From Rhodocyclaceae bacterium (GTDB lineage Bacteria; Pseudomonadota; Gammaproteobacteria; Burkholderiales; Rhodocyclaceae): a stretch of 64,000 nucleotides of DNA. Below the pieces are notes generated by a model. It ran no database searches. It saw nothing but the letters and a program-made list of their open reading frames with translations, and had not been told where the DNA came from. Below are positions 16,029 to 24,823 of this stretch, piece by piece (position 1 is the first letter of the stretch; every line of letters starts with the position of its first letter). The stretch covers positions 1-64,000 of the forward strand of contig VIKE01000012.1 of the NCBI GenBank assembly GCA_008080565.1. Direction: 5' to 3'. The translations under genes and the position numbers were made by a program.

Positions 16029-17300
16029 TCAGCACCCAATCACCTTGAACTCCACCCGCCGATCCAGCGCATCGCTGGCATCGTCGCGGCCGGTGCCGAC
16101 CATCGTTTGCCGCGAGCCGACACCGTTGGCAATCATCCGTTTGGCCAGTTTCGGCGCTGTTCCTTCCAGGCGCGCCTTGACGAATTCTGCCCGCAACAGC
16201 GACAGCCGTTCGTTCAAGGGTTCGGGGCCGGTCGGGCTGGTGTGGCCGGTCACTTCCAGGCAACTGCCGACGCCCGATGTGCGCTGGGCGATGGTCTTCA
16301 GCCAGACCGGGTAGGGGCCGCTCAGCTTGGGATCAGTGACGAAAGCCGTCGAGCCGGGCCGGAACAGGAATTTGACGGCCAGGCGCCGGTGCTCAAGGCC
16401 GTAATCGACTATCTTCCCAAACGCCGTCGCCGCCTGTTGCCGGTGCCCCAGTTTCCAGTGGGCGAGGTAGATGCCGTTATGGACGCGAAACTGGTTGCCG
16501 GCCGGCGTGGCCAGGGCGTTGCCGTAGAGCTCAAGCGCATCCTGATAGCGGCCGGCATCGTAGGCATTGATGGCTTCGGCGACCAGCGCGGCGGCGATGA
16601 TGCGGTCGAGGTAAAGCGGGTTGATCGGGTCGCCGGCCTTGGTGCCCTGACAGGTCTTGATGTAGCCCTCGGTGGCAGGGTCTTCCGACCAGGCCGGGGC
16701 ATCGCGGAAGAAGGCCAGCGGCGTCGGGTCGACGCCATCCGGCAAGGCGAAAGCCAGGCCCTTGCTGACCAGCTTGCCGCTGCGCAGATCGGCCAGCGCC
16801 AGGCAAATCCGGTAAGCCTCGCGCGGCCCGGCCGTCTTGCGCTCGGCGTTGACGCCGGTGAAAGTGCCGATCAGCACGAGCGGGCTCTTGGCCACGTTGG
16901 CGGCCGAAAACGCCTTCACGTCGAACTGCGGATACTGCTCGCGCATCATGTTGGCCAGCCGGACGCCCATCGCCTGCGTAGCCACCGATTGCGCTCCGGT
17001 CATGCCGTCGATCAGCGGGTCGATAACCACAGCGTATTTGGCCTGCGCCGGCATGCCCTCGGCCGGCAACTTGGCATTTTTGAACAAGGCGGTGGCCGCG
17101 CTCAACACGGCCTTGTCGTAGGCCTGGGTCGGCGGCGGGGCGGCGGGTGGCGTCGAAGAAGAGGGCTGGGAACTGGTGGCCGGGGCGGCCGGCGATGCCG
17201 GTTTCTCGCGCAGGCTGTCGCAGCCCGTGGCAAGCAGGGCGATGCATAGCGCCGTTATGGAGGCCGCAACGGCGCCCGTTTTACGGAAAATGGTGGTCAT
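16029..17300 (-). CDS. OmpA-family lipoprotein coupled to a TIR protein
   Basis: 423 residues: signal peptide with lipobox ATGC (Cys27), a Ser/Pro-rich linker, a central domain with TPR-like helices (about 235-300), and a C-terminal OmpA/MotB peptidoglycan-binding domain (about 305-423, with LEVTGHTSPTG and LNERLSLLRA). It is expected in the outer membrane, bound to the cell wall. The ATG at 17300 overlaps the TIR gene stop (ATGA) and has AAGGAG eight bases upstream, preferred over a GTG three codons earlier. Coupling suggests function with the TIR membrane protein. Confidence 0.82.
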   Translation of the reverse strand: MTTIFRKTGAVAASITALCIALLATGCDSLREKPASPAAPATSSQPSSSTPPAAPPPTQAYDKAVLSAATALFKNAKLPAEGMPAQAKYAVVIDPLIDGMTGAQSVATQAMGVRLANMMREQYPQFDVKAFSAANVAKSPLVLIGTFTGVNAERKTAGPREAYRICLALADLRSGKLVSKGLAFALPDGVDPTPLAFFRDAPAWSEDPATEGYIKTCQGTKAGDPINPLYLDRIIAAALVAEAINAYDAGRYQDALELYGNALATPAGNQFRVHNGIYLAHWKLGHRQQAATAFGKIVDYGLEHRRLAVKFLFRPGSTAFVTDPKLSGPYPVWLKTIAQRTSGVGSCLEVTGHTSPTGPEPLNERLSLLRAEFVKARLEGTAPKLAKRMIANGVGSRQTMVGTGRDDASDALDRRVEFKVIGC

Positions 17301-18205
17301 TGCTGACACTCCTTCTGAAATGTGGCCTGCGCCTCGTAGGGCAGCGATTCGCCCAACTGAACCCGCGAGAGAAGATCGGCGCAGCGCGCCTTGATCGCCG
17401 GCGCCCGCGTTGTTTTCACTTTCTCGTCGAGCTGCTGCGCGGCCGGCTTCTGCGCCAGTTTTTCGGTCCGGATCGGCGCATCTGCGGTCACTGATACCAC
17501 CGCTGGTTTCTTCGGCGTCAAGGCGTCGGCCACGGGCGCCGGCTTCGGCACCACCAGGCCGGGGCGCGAATCCGGCTGCTCCGGTTGGCGCGCCTGCGGC
17601 GGAACCGCTGCCGGCTCACGCCCGGACAAAGCCAGGTAGCCGGCCCCCGCCAACACCAGAGCACCGGCAACGGCGACACCCGCCAAGTTGTTTCGCCACC
17701 AAACAGGCGGCTTGGTATTGATGCTGGCCAGATCGGCCGGGTCATAGGCCGGGCCAGCTTCTCCGGGCTTCGCATCGATTGGCTTCAACGGCCGTTCCGG
17801 TGCCGCGCCAACGGGTTTGCCCAGCAGGTTTTCCAGATCGCCGAGCAACATGCGCAGGCCGTCGAAATCCGGCGAGCCATCCCAGCCCGTCAGATCGGCT
17901 GCCTGAATTTCGCGGAAACCGGCCGGCGGGCGAACCGCTTCGATCATCACCGGCACCAGCTTGCCGTGCCGGCGCCCCTCGGTGGCCTCCTCGTAAACCC
18001 ATTCGCTTTCGATTGATTTGGCCGACCACAAGACCACCATGCAGCGCATGTCTTCCAGCGCATGCTCAAGCACGCTGCGCCAGGTTTCCCCGGCCGGAAT
18101 CCGCCGGTCCCACCAGACGCTCCAGCCGGCCGAACCAAGCGCCTCGGCAACCCGCCGCGCCGTCTCCCGGTCACGCTCGGTATAGCTCAGGAATATATCG
18201 GTCAT
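17297..18205 (-). CDS. Membrane-anchored TIR-domain protein
   Basis: 302 residues. TIR domain at 1-130: it begins DIFLSYTERDRETA, has WWDRRIPAGETW, and in SIESEWVYEEA the Glu73 four residues after Trp69 sits where TIR NADases carry the catalytic glutamate. A single transmembrane segment lies at about 173-193, followed by a Pro/Ala/Lys-rich periplasmic tail with two cysteines. The start is ATG 18205 with GGAGAAGG; the longer frame is not supported. TIR domains in bacteria often degrade NAD in phage defence, but this membrane form with an OmpA partner could instead be an envelope signalling protein. Confidence 0.85.
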   Translation of the reverse strand: MTDIFLSYTERDRETARRVAEALGSAGWSVWWDRRIPAGETWRSVLEHALEDMRCMVVLWSAKSIESEWVYEEATEGRRHGKLVPVMIEAVRPPAGFREIQAADLTGWDGSPDFDGLRMLLGDLENLLGKPVGAAPERPLKPIDAKPGEAGPAYDPADLASINTKPPVWWRNNLAGVAVAGALVLAGAGYLALSGREPAAVPPQARQPEQPDSRPGLVVPKPAPVADALTPKKPAVVSVTADAPIRTEKLAQKPAAQQLDEKVKTTRAPAIKARCADLLSRVQLGESLPYEAQATFQKECQQ

Positions 18206-18440
18206 TCCTTCTCCCCGATGAGGCCAGAAAAACCGGAAAACCCGTCGATTCGCAACGCCGCTCAATCGGCGGGTAGCCAAGGACTCGACGCCAGCAAACC
18301 GGCTAACCTCAGCTAGTCGACCGCGGAAATAATATTCCGTTCAATTAAAAGGAGGGGAGGCGTTAGGGGCGTGTTTGTTCAAGAGCACTGCGTAATCGAA
18401 AATGCCGAGGGGCTGTCTGACTGTCTCAAGTCTGGACGAT

Positions 18441-19376
18441 TCAGTATGCACTGAAGCGCTGCGCCAGCTTGTGCTCGCGAAAATGGGCCACGACGAAATC
18501 GATGAACGCCCGGGTCTTGGCCGGTAGTAGTTTTTGCCCGGAGAAGTAAAGCGAGAGGGCGCCGGCATCGGCATACCAGTCAGGCAGGACGCGGACGAGC
18601 CGCTTGCTGGCAAGATAGGGTTGGGCGTTGGGCATGCTCGCGACGGCAATGCCCAGCCCCTGCTCGGCCGCTTCGAGCGAGGCTGCTGGGTCGCTCATGG
18701 TCATGCGAATTTGCATGTCTATCGGCATTTGCTCCTTGCGCTGCGCATCCCTGCTATTTATCAGTGCCCACGGACGGATCCGCCCGGTTTGCGGCGAGCG
18801 AATGAAAATACCGGCATGCTGCTTGAGTTGATCCGGGTGCGTGATCGCCGATCGATCAGCGAGGTAGGCTACGGAGGCGACCAGAACGATGTGTGCCGGT
18901 GCCAGTTCGCGTGCGACCAGCCCGGGCGGGAGCTCGAAGCCACCGCCAATGGCGGCATCAAAGCCTTCGGCGATCAGATCGACCTGGCGATTGTCAAAGT
19001 GCCAGTCGGGCACGATGGCCGGATGCTGGGTGAGAAAGTCGCCGAGCAGAGGCACGATGTGCTCGCGCCCGAAGGCATTGCCCATGCTGACCTTAAGCGT
19101 ACCGGCCGCTTGCCCTTCGGCATCGGCCAGATTGGCGACTGCGCTCTGGATGGTTGCCAGGCTACTGCTGACCTCCGCCAGGAAGCGCGTGCCGGCTTCG
19201 GTCAGGCGCAGGCTACGCGTGCTGCGCTGAAACAGGCGTATGCCCAAGCTGGCCTCCAGCCGGGCTACATTTTTGCCCACGGCGGCCGAGGTCAAACCCA
19301 GGCGCCGCGCCGCTTCCGAGAAGCTGCCAGCTTCAGCACTGCGGACGAAGCATTCGATACTGCCTAATGTTTCCAT
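18441..19376 (-). CDS. LysR-family transcriptional regulator
   Basis: 311 residues: N-terminal winged helix-turn-helix (GSFSEAARRLGLTSAAVGKNV) and an effector-binding domain from about residue 90. It is divergent from the SDR gene at 19530, the usual arrangement when a LysR protein controls its neighbour. A palindrome at 19411 lies 35 bp ahead of its start and is the likely operator. Inducer unknown. Confidence 0.92.
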   Translation of the reverse strand: METLGSIECFVRSAEAGSFSEAARRLGLTSAAVGKNVARLEASLGIRLFQRSTRSLRLTEAGTRFLAEVSSSLATIQSAVANLADAEGQAAGTLKVSMGNAFGREHIVPLLGDFLTQHPAIVPDWHFDNRQVDLIAEGFDAAIGGGFELPPGLVARELAPAHIVLVASVAYLADRSAITHPDQLKQHAGIFIRSPQTGRIRPWALINSRDAQRKEQMPIDMQIRMTMSDPAASLEAAEQGLGIAVASMPNAQPYLASKRLVRVLPDWYADAGALSLYFSGQKLLPAKTRAFIDFVVAHFREHKLAQRFSAY

Positions 19377-19410
19377 GCTCTCTTCAGACCAAATTTGGCC
19401 TGCCTATTTA

Positions 19411-19423
19411 AAACCATTGGTTT
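19411..19423. promoter_or_regulatory. Palindromic LysR-type operator
   Basis: AAACCA-T-TGGTTT in an AT-rich frame (TTTAAAACCATTGGTTTAAA, fitting T-N11-A) in the divergent lysR/SDR promoter region. A second short palindrome, CCAAATTTGG, lies at 19389-19398. Confidence 0.5.
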
Positions 19424-19529
19424 AAAAAGAATAAAGACATTCATGGCTTATCGCAATGCAATGATCGGCGGATAGTTTGCTCCATGGTGTAGCGATATTG
19501 CGAAGCCAAACCATACAAGGAGAAACATC

Positions 19530-20309
19530 ATGTCGAACCAAGTTCAAAACGTACAAGCTCAAATCAATCATCTGGCCGGCAAGGTCGCCCTGGTTCAGGG
19601 CGGTTCGCGCGGCATTGGCGCGGCCATTGCCAAGCGGCTGGCTCATGATGGCGCCGCCGTGGCGCTGACCTATTCCAGTTCGGCCGATAAGGCACAGGAG
19701 GTTGTCAGGGAGATTGAAGCCGCTGGCGGTCGCGCCATTGCGATCAAGGCCGACAGCGCCGATCCCGTGCAGATCAAGGCCGCTGTGCAGCTCACCGCCG
19801 ACACCTACGGGAAGATCGATATCCTGGTGAACAACGCCGGCGTGTTGGCCTTGGGCAATGTTGCCGAAGCGGAGATCCCGCTCGCAGACATCGATCGCAC
19901 CCTGGCTGTGAATGTGCGCAGCGTGATCGTCGCCTCGCAGGCGGTGGTCAAGCACATGGACAAGGGCGGACGCATCATCACCATCGGCAGCACCAACTCC
20001 GACCGCATGCCTTTCCAGGGAGGCTCGGTTTACGCCATGAGCAAATCCGCCATCATCGGTCTGACCAAGGGCCTGGCGCGCGATCTCGGGCCGCTCGGCA
20101 TTACCGTCAATAACATTCAACCCGGCCCGATCGACACCGAGATGAATCCGGACAGCGGTGATTTTGCGCAGACATTGAAAGGCCTGATGGCTCTGCCGCG
20201 CTATGGCACGAAAGAGGAAGTGGCGAGTTTCGCTGCTTATTTGGCCGGCCCCGAGGCTGCCTATATCACCGGCGCCAGCCTGTTGATCGATGGCGGATTT
20301 TCCGCCTGA
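19530..20309 (+). CDS. Short-chain dehydrogenase/reductase (3-oxoacyl-ACP reductase-like)
   Basis: 259 residues, a classical SDR. GGSRGIG (24-30) binds NAD(P), NNAG is present around 99, and the catalytic Ser, YxxxK (YAMSK near 170) triad is intact. The C-terminal GASLLIDGGFSA is typical of FabG-like and detoxifying SDRs. The substrate cannot be read from sequence. AAGGAG precedes the ATG. It is divergent from a LysR regulator that probably controls it. Confidence 0.9.
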   Translation: MSNQVQNVQAQINHLAGKVALVQGGSRGIGAAIAKRLAHDGAAVALTYSSSADKAQEVVREIEAAGGRAIAIKADSADPVQIKAAVQLTADTYGKIDILVNNAGVLALGNVAEAEIPLADIDRTLAVNVRSVIVASQAVVKHMDKGGRIITIGSTNSDRMPFQGGSVYAMSKSAIIGLTKGLARDLGPLGITVNNIQPGPIDTEMNPDSGDFAQTLKGLMALPRYGTKEEVASFAAYLAGPEAAYITGASLLIDGGFSA

Positions 20310-20329
20310 TCGTGGCAAATCAGATAAAC

Positions 20330-20357
20330 AAAAAATCCAGCCTTGGCTGGATTTTTT
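20330..20357 (+). terminator. Rho-independent terminator
   Basis: AAAAAATCCAGCC-TT-GGCTGGATTTTTT, 20 bp after the SDR stop codon. Confidence 0.85.
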
Positions 20358-20489
20358 GGTTTTGGATCGTGAAATGAATTGAGCCGGCTCTTGGCGATTC
20401 GGAGGTTTGATTTCACCGAAAAGAGAGACTCCGCTTGTCTTTCAGATTGCCCGGCGCGCAACAAGTCGGATGGCCATGTTGGAAACAGA

Positions 20490-20807
20490 TCACCTTGATC
20501 GATGGAACTCCGAAACCAGGACTTTTGCCTTGAGCAGCATGATGTCTTTCAGCATGCGTATTTTTCGGCCATGTTCCTGATGCGCCAGATCGTAGATTTG
20601 CTTTTTGACTGTTTCGTCACTGGCTTCAGGAAAGCTCAAGGACCATTGGGTGAAATAAGCGTCATAGCTGTCAATCGTCTTGATCAGTTCGAACCTGAGC
20701 TTTTCTCGGGGTCTCAGCGGGATGGATGCCAATATGTCTTCAATGTCGCCATCGTAGTCATGGTTTCGCTGATTGTTCTGAACGGGAAAATCGATAATCC
20801 GGGTCAT
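20490..20807 (-). CDS. Uncharacterised cytosolic protein
   Basis: 105 residues, charged and largely helical, with no signal peptide or recognised motif; a helix from about residue 35 to 100 may form a helical hairpin. ATG at 20807 is preceded by AGGTGA; a GTG four codons upstream is also possible. It lies 60 bp downstream of the J-domain gene on the same strand, so the two may be co-expressed. Confidence 0.6.
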   Translation of the reverse strand: MTRIIDFPVQNNQRNHDYDGDIEDILASIPLRPREKLRFELIKTIDSYDAYFTQWSLSFPEASDETVKKQIYDLAHQEHGRKIRMLKDIMLLKAKVLVSEFHRSR

Positions 20808-20866
20808 GGGTAAATTCACCTATTCATTGATTCAAGAAAAAGGCCTCTGGACATCATGCAGGCCAG

Positions 20867-21403
20867 TCACGAAATCGTTTCGAGCAGGACAGTGCGCGCT
20901 TTGGTGATGCGTACGAACTGTTCATGACTGCCCCCGACGTCGGGATGCGCTTTCTGGGCGAGCCGTCTGTAGGCGGTGTTGACCTGGCGTCGTTCGAGCT
21001 TTCCGCTGGCCGGCAGGTTCAGTGCCTCGCGATGTTCGCGTTCGTCCACGGGTTGGCGCTTGCTGTGGTGTCTGCTTTGCCGGCCGAAGAAGCGGGCAAA
21101 TTCCTCGTGCATTCGCTCCTGGGCGGCACGGCGCAGGTTGATTGATTCCCGCTTCAAGGCCGCCTGGTCTTCCTGCCAGCGCTGGCGTGACATGACGATG
21201 CAGGCGGCAAAGCTGATTCGGCCGCGGGTTTGGAGTTCGTCGAAATCAAATGGCCCGACCATGTCAAAGGGTTCTTCCAGCCATGCTGTTCGGCCACCGG
21301 GGCCGACTTCGACCCGGCCGAGCGTGGCCGTGGTGACCACGCCGAGCCCACCGTTCCAGATGACCCATTCGTCGTCTCCTGCAGCGGAGTAGGTGTCATG
21401 CAT
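20867..21403 (-). CDS. Protein with C-terminal J-domain
   Basis: 178 residues. The N-terminal 85 residues are of unknown fold; the last 60 form a J-domain with the HPD motif (AQKAHPDVGGS) that stimulates DnaK ATPase. J-domains are usually N-terminal, so this is an accessory Hsp40 that delivers a specific client. GGGAGG precedes the ATG at 21403; the upstream extension of the frame is Pro/Arg-rich and not supported. Confidence 0.8.
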   Translation of the reverse strand: MHDTYSAAGDDEWVIWNGGLGVVTTATLGRVEVGPGGRTAWLEEPFDMVGPFDFDELQTRGRISFAACIVMSRQRWQEDQAALKRESINLRRAAQERMHEEFARFFGRQSRHHSKRQPVDEREHREALNLPASGKLERRQVNTAYRRLAQKAHPDVGGSHEQFVRITKARTVLLETIS

Positions 21404-21794
21404 GCCTTGCCTCCCGGGCGTGTGGGGCGCGGTTTCGACAGGGCCGCGGGCGCCGGCTGTCCGGCGCGGTGCGCGAGGTGGCAAGGGATGTGGGGTGAAT
21501 TGATGGGAACACGACAAGAATCGCCCGTTTGAACGCTGTTACCAACGAGAATGCAAATAGCGCACCAAGAATTGACTGCGTCGTCAGTCAGAGAGCAACG
21601 ACAAAACGTGTGGGGCTAACTTGCGAAGGGCTTTCCGGCGCAAGTCAGCGTCTGGGTAGTTTCAATTTTGGGCGAAATTTCCGGTTGACCGTGGGAGGCG
21701 AACTGGGTGGGTTGCCAAAGGTGTCGGGGCTCGGGGTGAATCGAGCCACGCCACGACCCTCCTCTTGTCAGGGGAGGGGCTGCTTGGGCGAGGG
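21404..21794. other. Intergenic region
   Basis: 391 bp holding one dispersed repeat copy (21660) and otherwise no supported gene. It includes the promoter region of the J-domain gene and the 3' side of the cytochrome operon. Confidence 0.5.
21660..21695 (-). repeat. Dispersed 35-bp repeat, copy 6
   Basis: TTTCAATTTTGGGCGAAATT then TCCGGTTGACCGTGGG, 99 bp past the stop of the last cytochrome gene. Confidence 0.9.
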
Positions 21795-23270
21795 TTACAG
21801 GGTTTTAAGGTACTCGACCAAGGCATCCTTTTCGCTGGCCGACAAGCCGGTACCGAACTCGTGCCCCTGGTTGCCGCTGCCCTTGCTGGTGATGTCGAAC
21901 TTGGTGCCGACGCGTTGGGCTTCGGGTGTGTCGGTGACGAAGCCGACGTTCTTCTGGTCGTAAACGTCGTAGCCGCGCCAGAACACTTTCTGGCGCTTGG
22001 CGGCTGGTTCGAGCAGGTCGCGCAGGGTGGGCACCGAGCCGTTGTGCAGGTAGGGGGCGCGCAGCCAGAGGCCGTCGAGGAAGGGGATGTGGTAGCCCGG
22101 CAAATCCTCCTCGACCAGGCCTTTGCGTTCCAGCCCCATTTCCTTGACGACCTGGTTGGCCTTGATCGCGGCGCCCTTGTTCCAGGTGTCGAGGCGGCCG
22201 CGGTCGGTGCCGACATCGGCGAGCGGCAGCGATGTGCCGGTTTTGTCGCTGGCGTGGCAGGCGGCGCAATGGGTGGCGAACAGCGCTTTGCCGTTGCTCG
22301 CCCGGGCCTGGTCGATGGGGAAGGGGTAGGCCGGCGGCTGCAGTTCGGAGAGGTAGGCTTTGAGCCACTCGACCTGCTCCATGAAGCGGGCGTTGTTCTT
22401 GGGTGGGGCGCCGAGTACGCCGAGGGCCGAATCGATGACCACGGAATGGACATCGTGGGTGTCGGCGGCGTAGTTCGGGCGGCTGCCCTTGGCCGGGTCA
22501 TATTTCTTGAGGTTCCACACGGCGGGCATGTCGGCCGGGCCAAAGTAGTCGTCCATCGGCGCCTTGATCATGAAATACCGGGTCAGGTTCATGCCGTCGT
22601 CGCGGCCACGGCCCCATTCCGGGAAGTCCGGACGGTAGAGCCAGGCGAACTGCGCCTCGCGTTCGAGCAGGCGTTTCTTGGTGATCGGGATGATCAGGAA
22701 GCGGTAGAGCAGCTGGTCGATCCAGTCGAGGTGCGTGACGCGGTTGATCTCGGCCATCAGGATGTCGGCGTTGAAACGCGGGTCCTTGGCGCAGTCGATG
22801 AGCAGCCGGAAGAAGGACTGGACGTTGGTGGTGTGGCCGGGGCCGCCGACGACGAAGACCGGGTTGGAATCCGGTGAAATGCGATAGGTCGTGGTGTGGC
22901 AGACGGCGCAGTTGTTGGCGACGCGGGCGAAGCCGATGGTCTTCTGGGTGAAGCCGACCGGCAGTTCGCGGCCCATCTCCCACGGCACGCCGAGCGCCGC
23001 GTAACCGCCGGGGACGACCTTGCCGTCTTCCTTGAATTTCTCGGGGAAGACCCTTGGCAGCACGTAGAAAATCCAGTACGGAATGCCGGAATCCTGCTCG
23101 GCGCCGATCGAGCCGTACTTGAAGCGCATGTCGGGCGTGGCGGTCACCCAGTCCGGCTGTGGGTATTCGCGCAAGCCGCGGTCGTAGCCCATCATGGCGC
23201 CGATGACGGCGAGGGTGGCGAGGCCGAGGGCGGCGTATTTGAGCCAGGTTTTGCAGGCGCAGTTGCTCAT
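21795..23270 (-). CDS. Dihaem c-type cytochrome (peroxidase/RoxA-like family)
   Basis: 491 residues with one N-terminal membrane segment or uncleaved signal (about 10-28). Two haem c sites, CAVCH near 120 and CAACH near 333, and the segment LRAPYLHNGSVPTLRDLLEP near 405, typical of dihaem peroxidase-related proteins, place it in the MauG/CcpA/RoxA superfamily. It is probably periplasmic and acts in oxidation of an unknown substrate. It is the last gene of a five-gene operon and a paralogue of the preceding gene (11 bp upstream). Confidence 0.82.
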   Translation of the reverse strand: MSNCACKTWLKYAALGLATLAVIGAMMGYDRGLREYPQPDWVTATPDMRFKYGSIGAEQDSGIPYWIFYVLPRVFPEKFKEDGKVVPGGYAALGVPWEMGRELPVGFTQKTIGFARVANNCAVCHTTTYRISPDSNPVFVVGGPGHTTNVQSFFRLLIDCAKDPRFNADILMAEINRVTHLDWIDQLLYRFLIIPITKKRLLEREAQFAWLYRPDFPEWGRGRDDGMNLTRYFMIKAPMDDYFGPADMPAVWNLKKYDPAKGSRPNYAADTHDVHSVVIDSALGVLGAPPKNNARFMEQVEWLKAYLSELQPPAYPFPIDQARASNGKALFATHCAACHASDKTGTSLPLADVGTDRGRLDTWNKGAAIKANQVVKEMGLERKGLVEEDLPGYHIPFLDGLWLRAPYLHNGSVPTLRDLLEPAAKRQKVFWRGYDVYDQKNVGFVTDTPEAQRVGTKFDITSKGSGNQGHEFGTGLSASEKDALVEYLKTL

Positions 23271-23281
23271 GATGGTGCCTC

Positions 23282-24799
23282 TCAGAATGTCTTGAGGAAC
23301 TCGACCAGCGCGGCCTTTTCGCCGTCGCTCAGTTCGGTTCCGTAGGCCTTGCCCTCGTGGCCGCCGTTGCCGTTGCCGGGCACGGTGGTGTCGAGGCGGA
23401 AGAATTTCTTGCCACCGGCTTCGGTGACGTTCGAGACGAAGCCGACTTTCACCGGGTCATAGACGTCGTTGCCGCGGTAGAAGGCTTTCGGCCGTTTGGC
23501 GGCCGGTTCGAGCAGGTCGCGCAGGCTGGGCACCGAGCCGTTGTGCAGATAGGGCGCGCGCAGCCAGAGGCCGTCGAGCGGCATGTTGGCGTAGCCGTGG
23601 GTTTTCTGGAAATGCGTGAAGCGCCACGGGTAGCCGGCGTAGAGCGTGGCCTGGTTCACCGCCAGCGTGTAGGTGTAGGAATCCAGCCGGCGGCGGTCGG
23701 TGCCGATCCTGGCCAGCGGTTCGACGGTGCCGACGTATTCGCCGGTGAAGTCGCTGCCCGAGGCGCCGTGGCAGGATGCGCAGTACTTCTGGTAGATCGG
23801 CGCACCCTGGGCGGCCATGTCACGGTCAACCGGGAAAAAGGCCGAAAATGGAAGTGGCTCGGCCTCCCTGATCCACGCCTCGACACGCTTGATGCGCTGG
23901 AGGTCGATGGTCGGCGGCGTCGTCCCGGTGCCGAAGGCGGCGCTCTTGTTGCGCTCCTCGACCGTAGTGTTGTTGCCATCCCAGTGCAACTGCATTTCCT
24001 TCGGTTCCATGCGTTGGCGCTGGCGCCAGATGGACGGGAAATCGGCCGGCGCGTCGAATTCCTTCGGGTCGAGCAAATGCATGGGCCAGTTGAAAATGAC
24101 CTTGGCCGAATTGAAGGTATCGACCCGGCCCGGCCCCCAGTCGTGCTGCTTGAACACCCAGTCGAAACGCCCGGCCAGTGCCAGCACGCGGTCGCGCATG
24201 ATGGCGATGGCGATGGGGTAGACCAGGTAGCGGTCGAGCAGGTCGAGATTGGCGCCCTGTTTCTCGATCTCGGGCAGGATGAATTCCTTGGAGAATTTCG
24301 GATCGGCGGCGCAGCGGAAGAAGAATTCCTCGAATGCCTTCATGTTGAAGGTCGCCGCCGGCATGCCGAGGACGATGGTGGCCGGCTGGTCGGCTGCGGT
24401 ACGGACGGTGCTGACGTGGCAGACGGCGCAATTGACGAAGACGCGGTCGACGCCCTGAAAGCGGCGCTGCGAGGTGCCGACCGGCAGATCGCGGTCGCTG
24501 CCGTCGGGATTCTTTTCATAGACCATGCCGAGCGACTGGTAGCCCTTGCCCGGCAGGTATTGCGGGCAGACCTCGGGCAGCGCCTTCCAGATCCAGTACG
24601 GAAAGCCCATCTCATGCTCGCCGCCGGTCGAGCCGTATTTGAAATGCTCGGTTGGGTTGGCGTAATCGACCGGAATGTCCTCGGTGAAGCGCTTGAGGAA
24701 GAGCAGGCCGATGAAGCCGGGGATGATGACGGTGATGACCAGAAGAATCAGGAAGCGGCGCTTCCAGGGGCTGGGGGTTTGTTTTAGCTCTTCGTTCAT
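23282..24799 (-). CDS. Dihaem c-type cytochrome, paralogue of the next gene
   Basis: 505 residues with an N-terminal membrane anchor (about 15-33), haem sites CAVCH near 123 and CASCH near 339, a NNTTVEERNKS-containing segment before the second haem, and LRAPYLHNGSVPSLRDLLEP. It shares the same family and order of motifs as the protein encoded at 21795-23270. A copy of the dispersed repeat lies inside the frame at 23821-23853, just ahead of the second haem domain, where the protein reads FSAFFPVDRD against YPFPIDQA in the paralogue. Confidence 0.82.
   Translation of the reverse strand: MNEELKQTPSPWKRRFLILLVITVIIPGFIGLLFLKRFTEDIPVDYANPTEHFKYGSTGGEHEMGFPYWIWKALPEVCPQYLPGKGYQSLGMVYEKNPDGSDRDLPVGTSQRRFQGVDRVFVNCAVCHVSTVRTAADQPATIVLGMPAATFNMKAFEEFFFRCAADPKFSKEFILPEIEKQGANLDLLDRYLVYPIAIAIMRDRVLALAGRFDWVFKQHDWGPGRVDTFNSAKVIFNWPMHLLDPKEFDAPADFPSIWRQRQRMEPKEMQLHWDGNNTTVEERNKSAAFGTGTTPPTIDLQRIKRVEAWIREAEPLPFSAFFPVDRDMAAQGAPIYQKYCASCHGASGSDFTGEYVGTVEPLARIGTDRRRLDSYTYTLAVNQATLYAGYPWRFTHFQKTHGYANMPLDGLWLRAPYLHNGSVPSLRDLLEPAAKRPKAFYRGNDVYDPVKVGFVSNVTEAGGKKFFRLDTTVPGNGNGGHEGKAYGTELSDGEKAALVEFLKTF
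23821..23853 (+). repeat. Dispersed 35-bp repeat, copy 7 (inside a gene)
   Basis: CACGGTCAACCGGGAAAAAG then GCCGAAAATGGAA within the second dihaem cytochrome gene. Confidence 0.7.
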
Positions 24800-24823
24800 G
24801 GTGCTCCCCTTGGTTTGTTGGCG

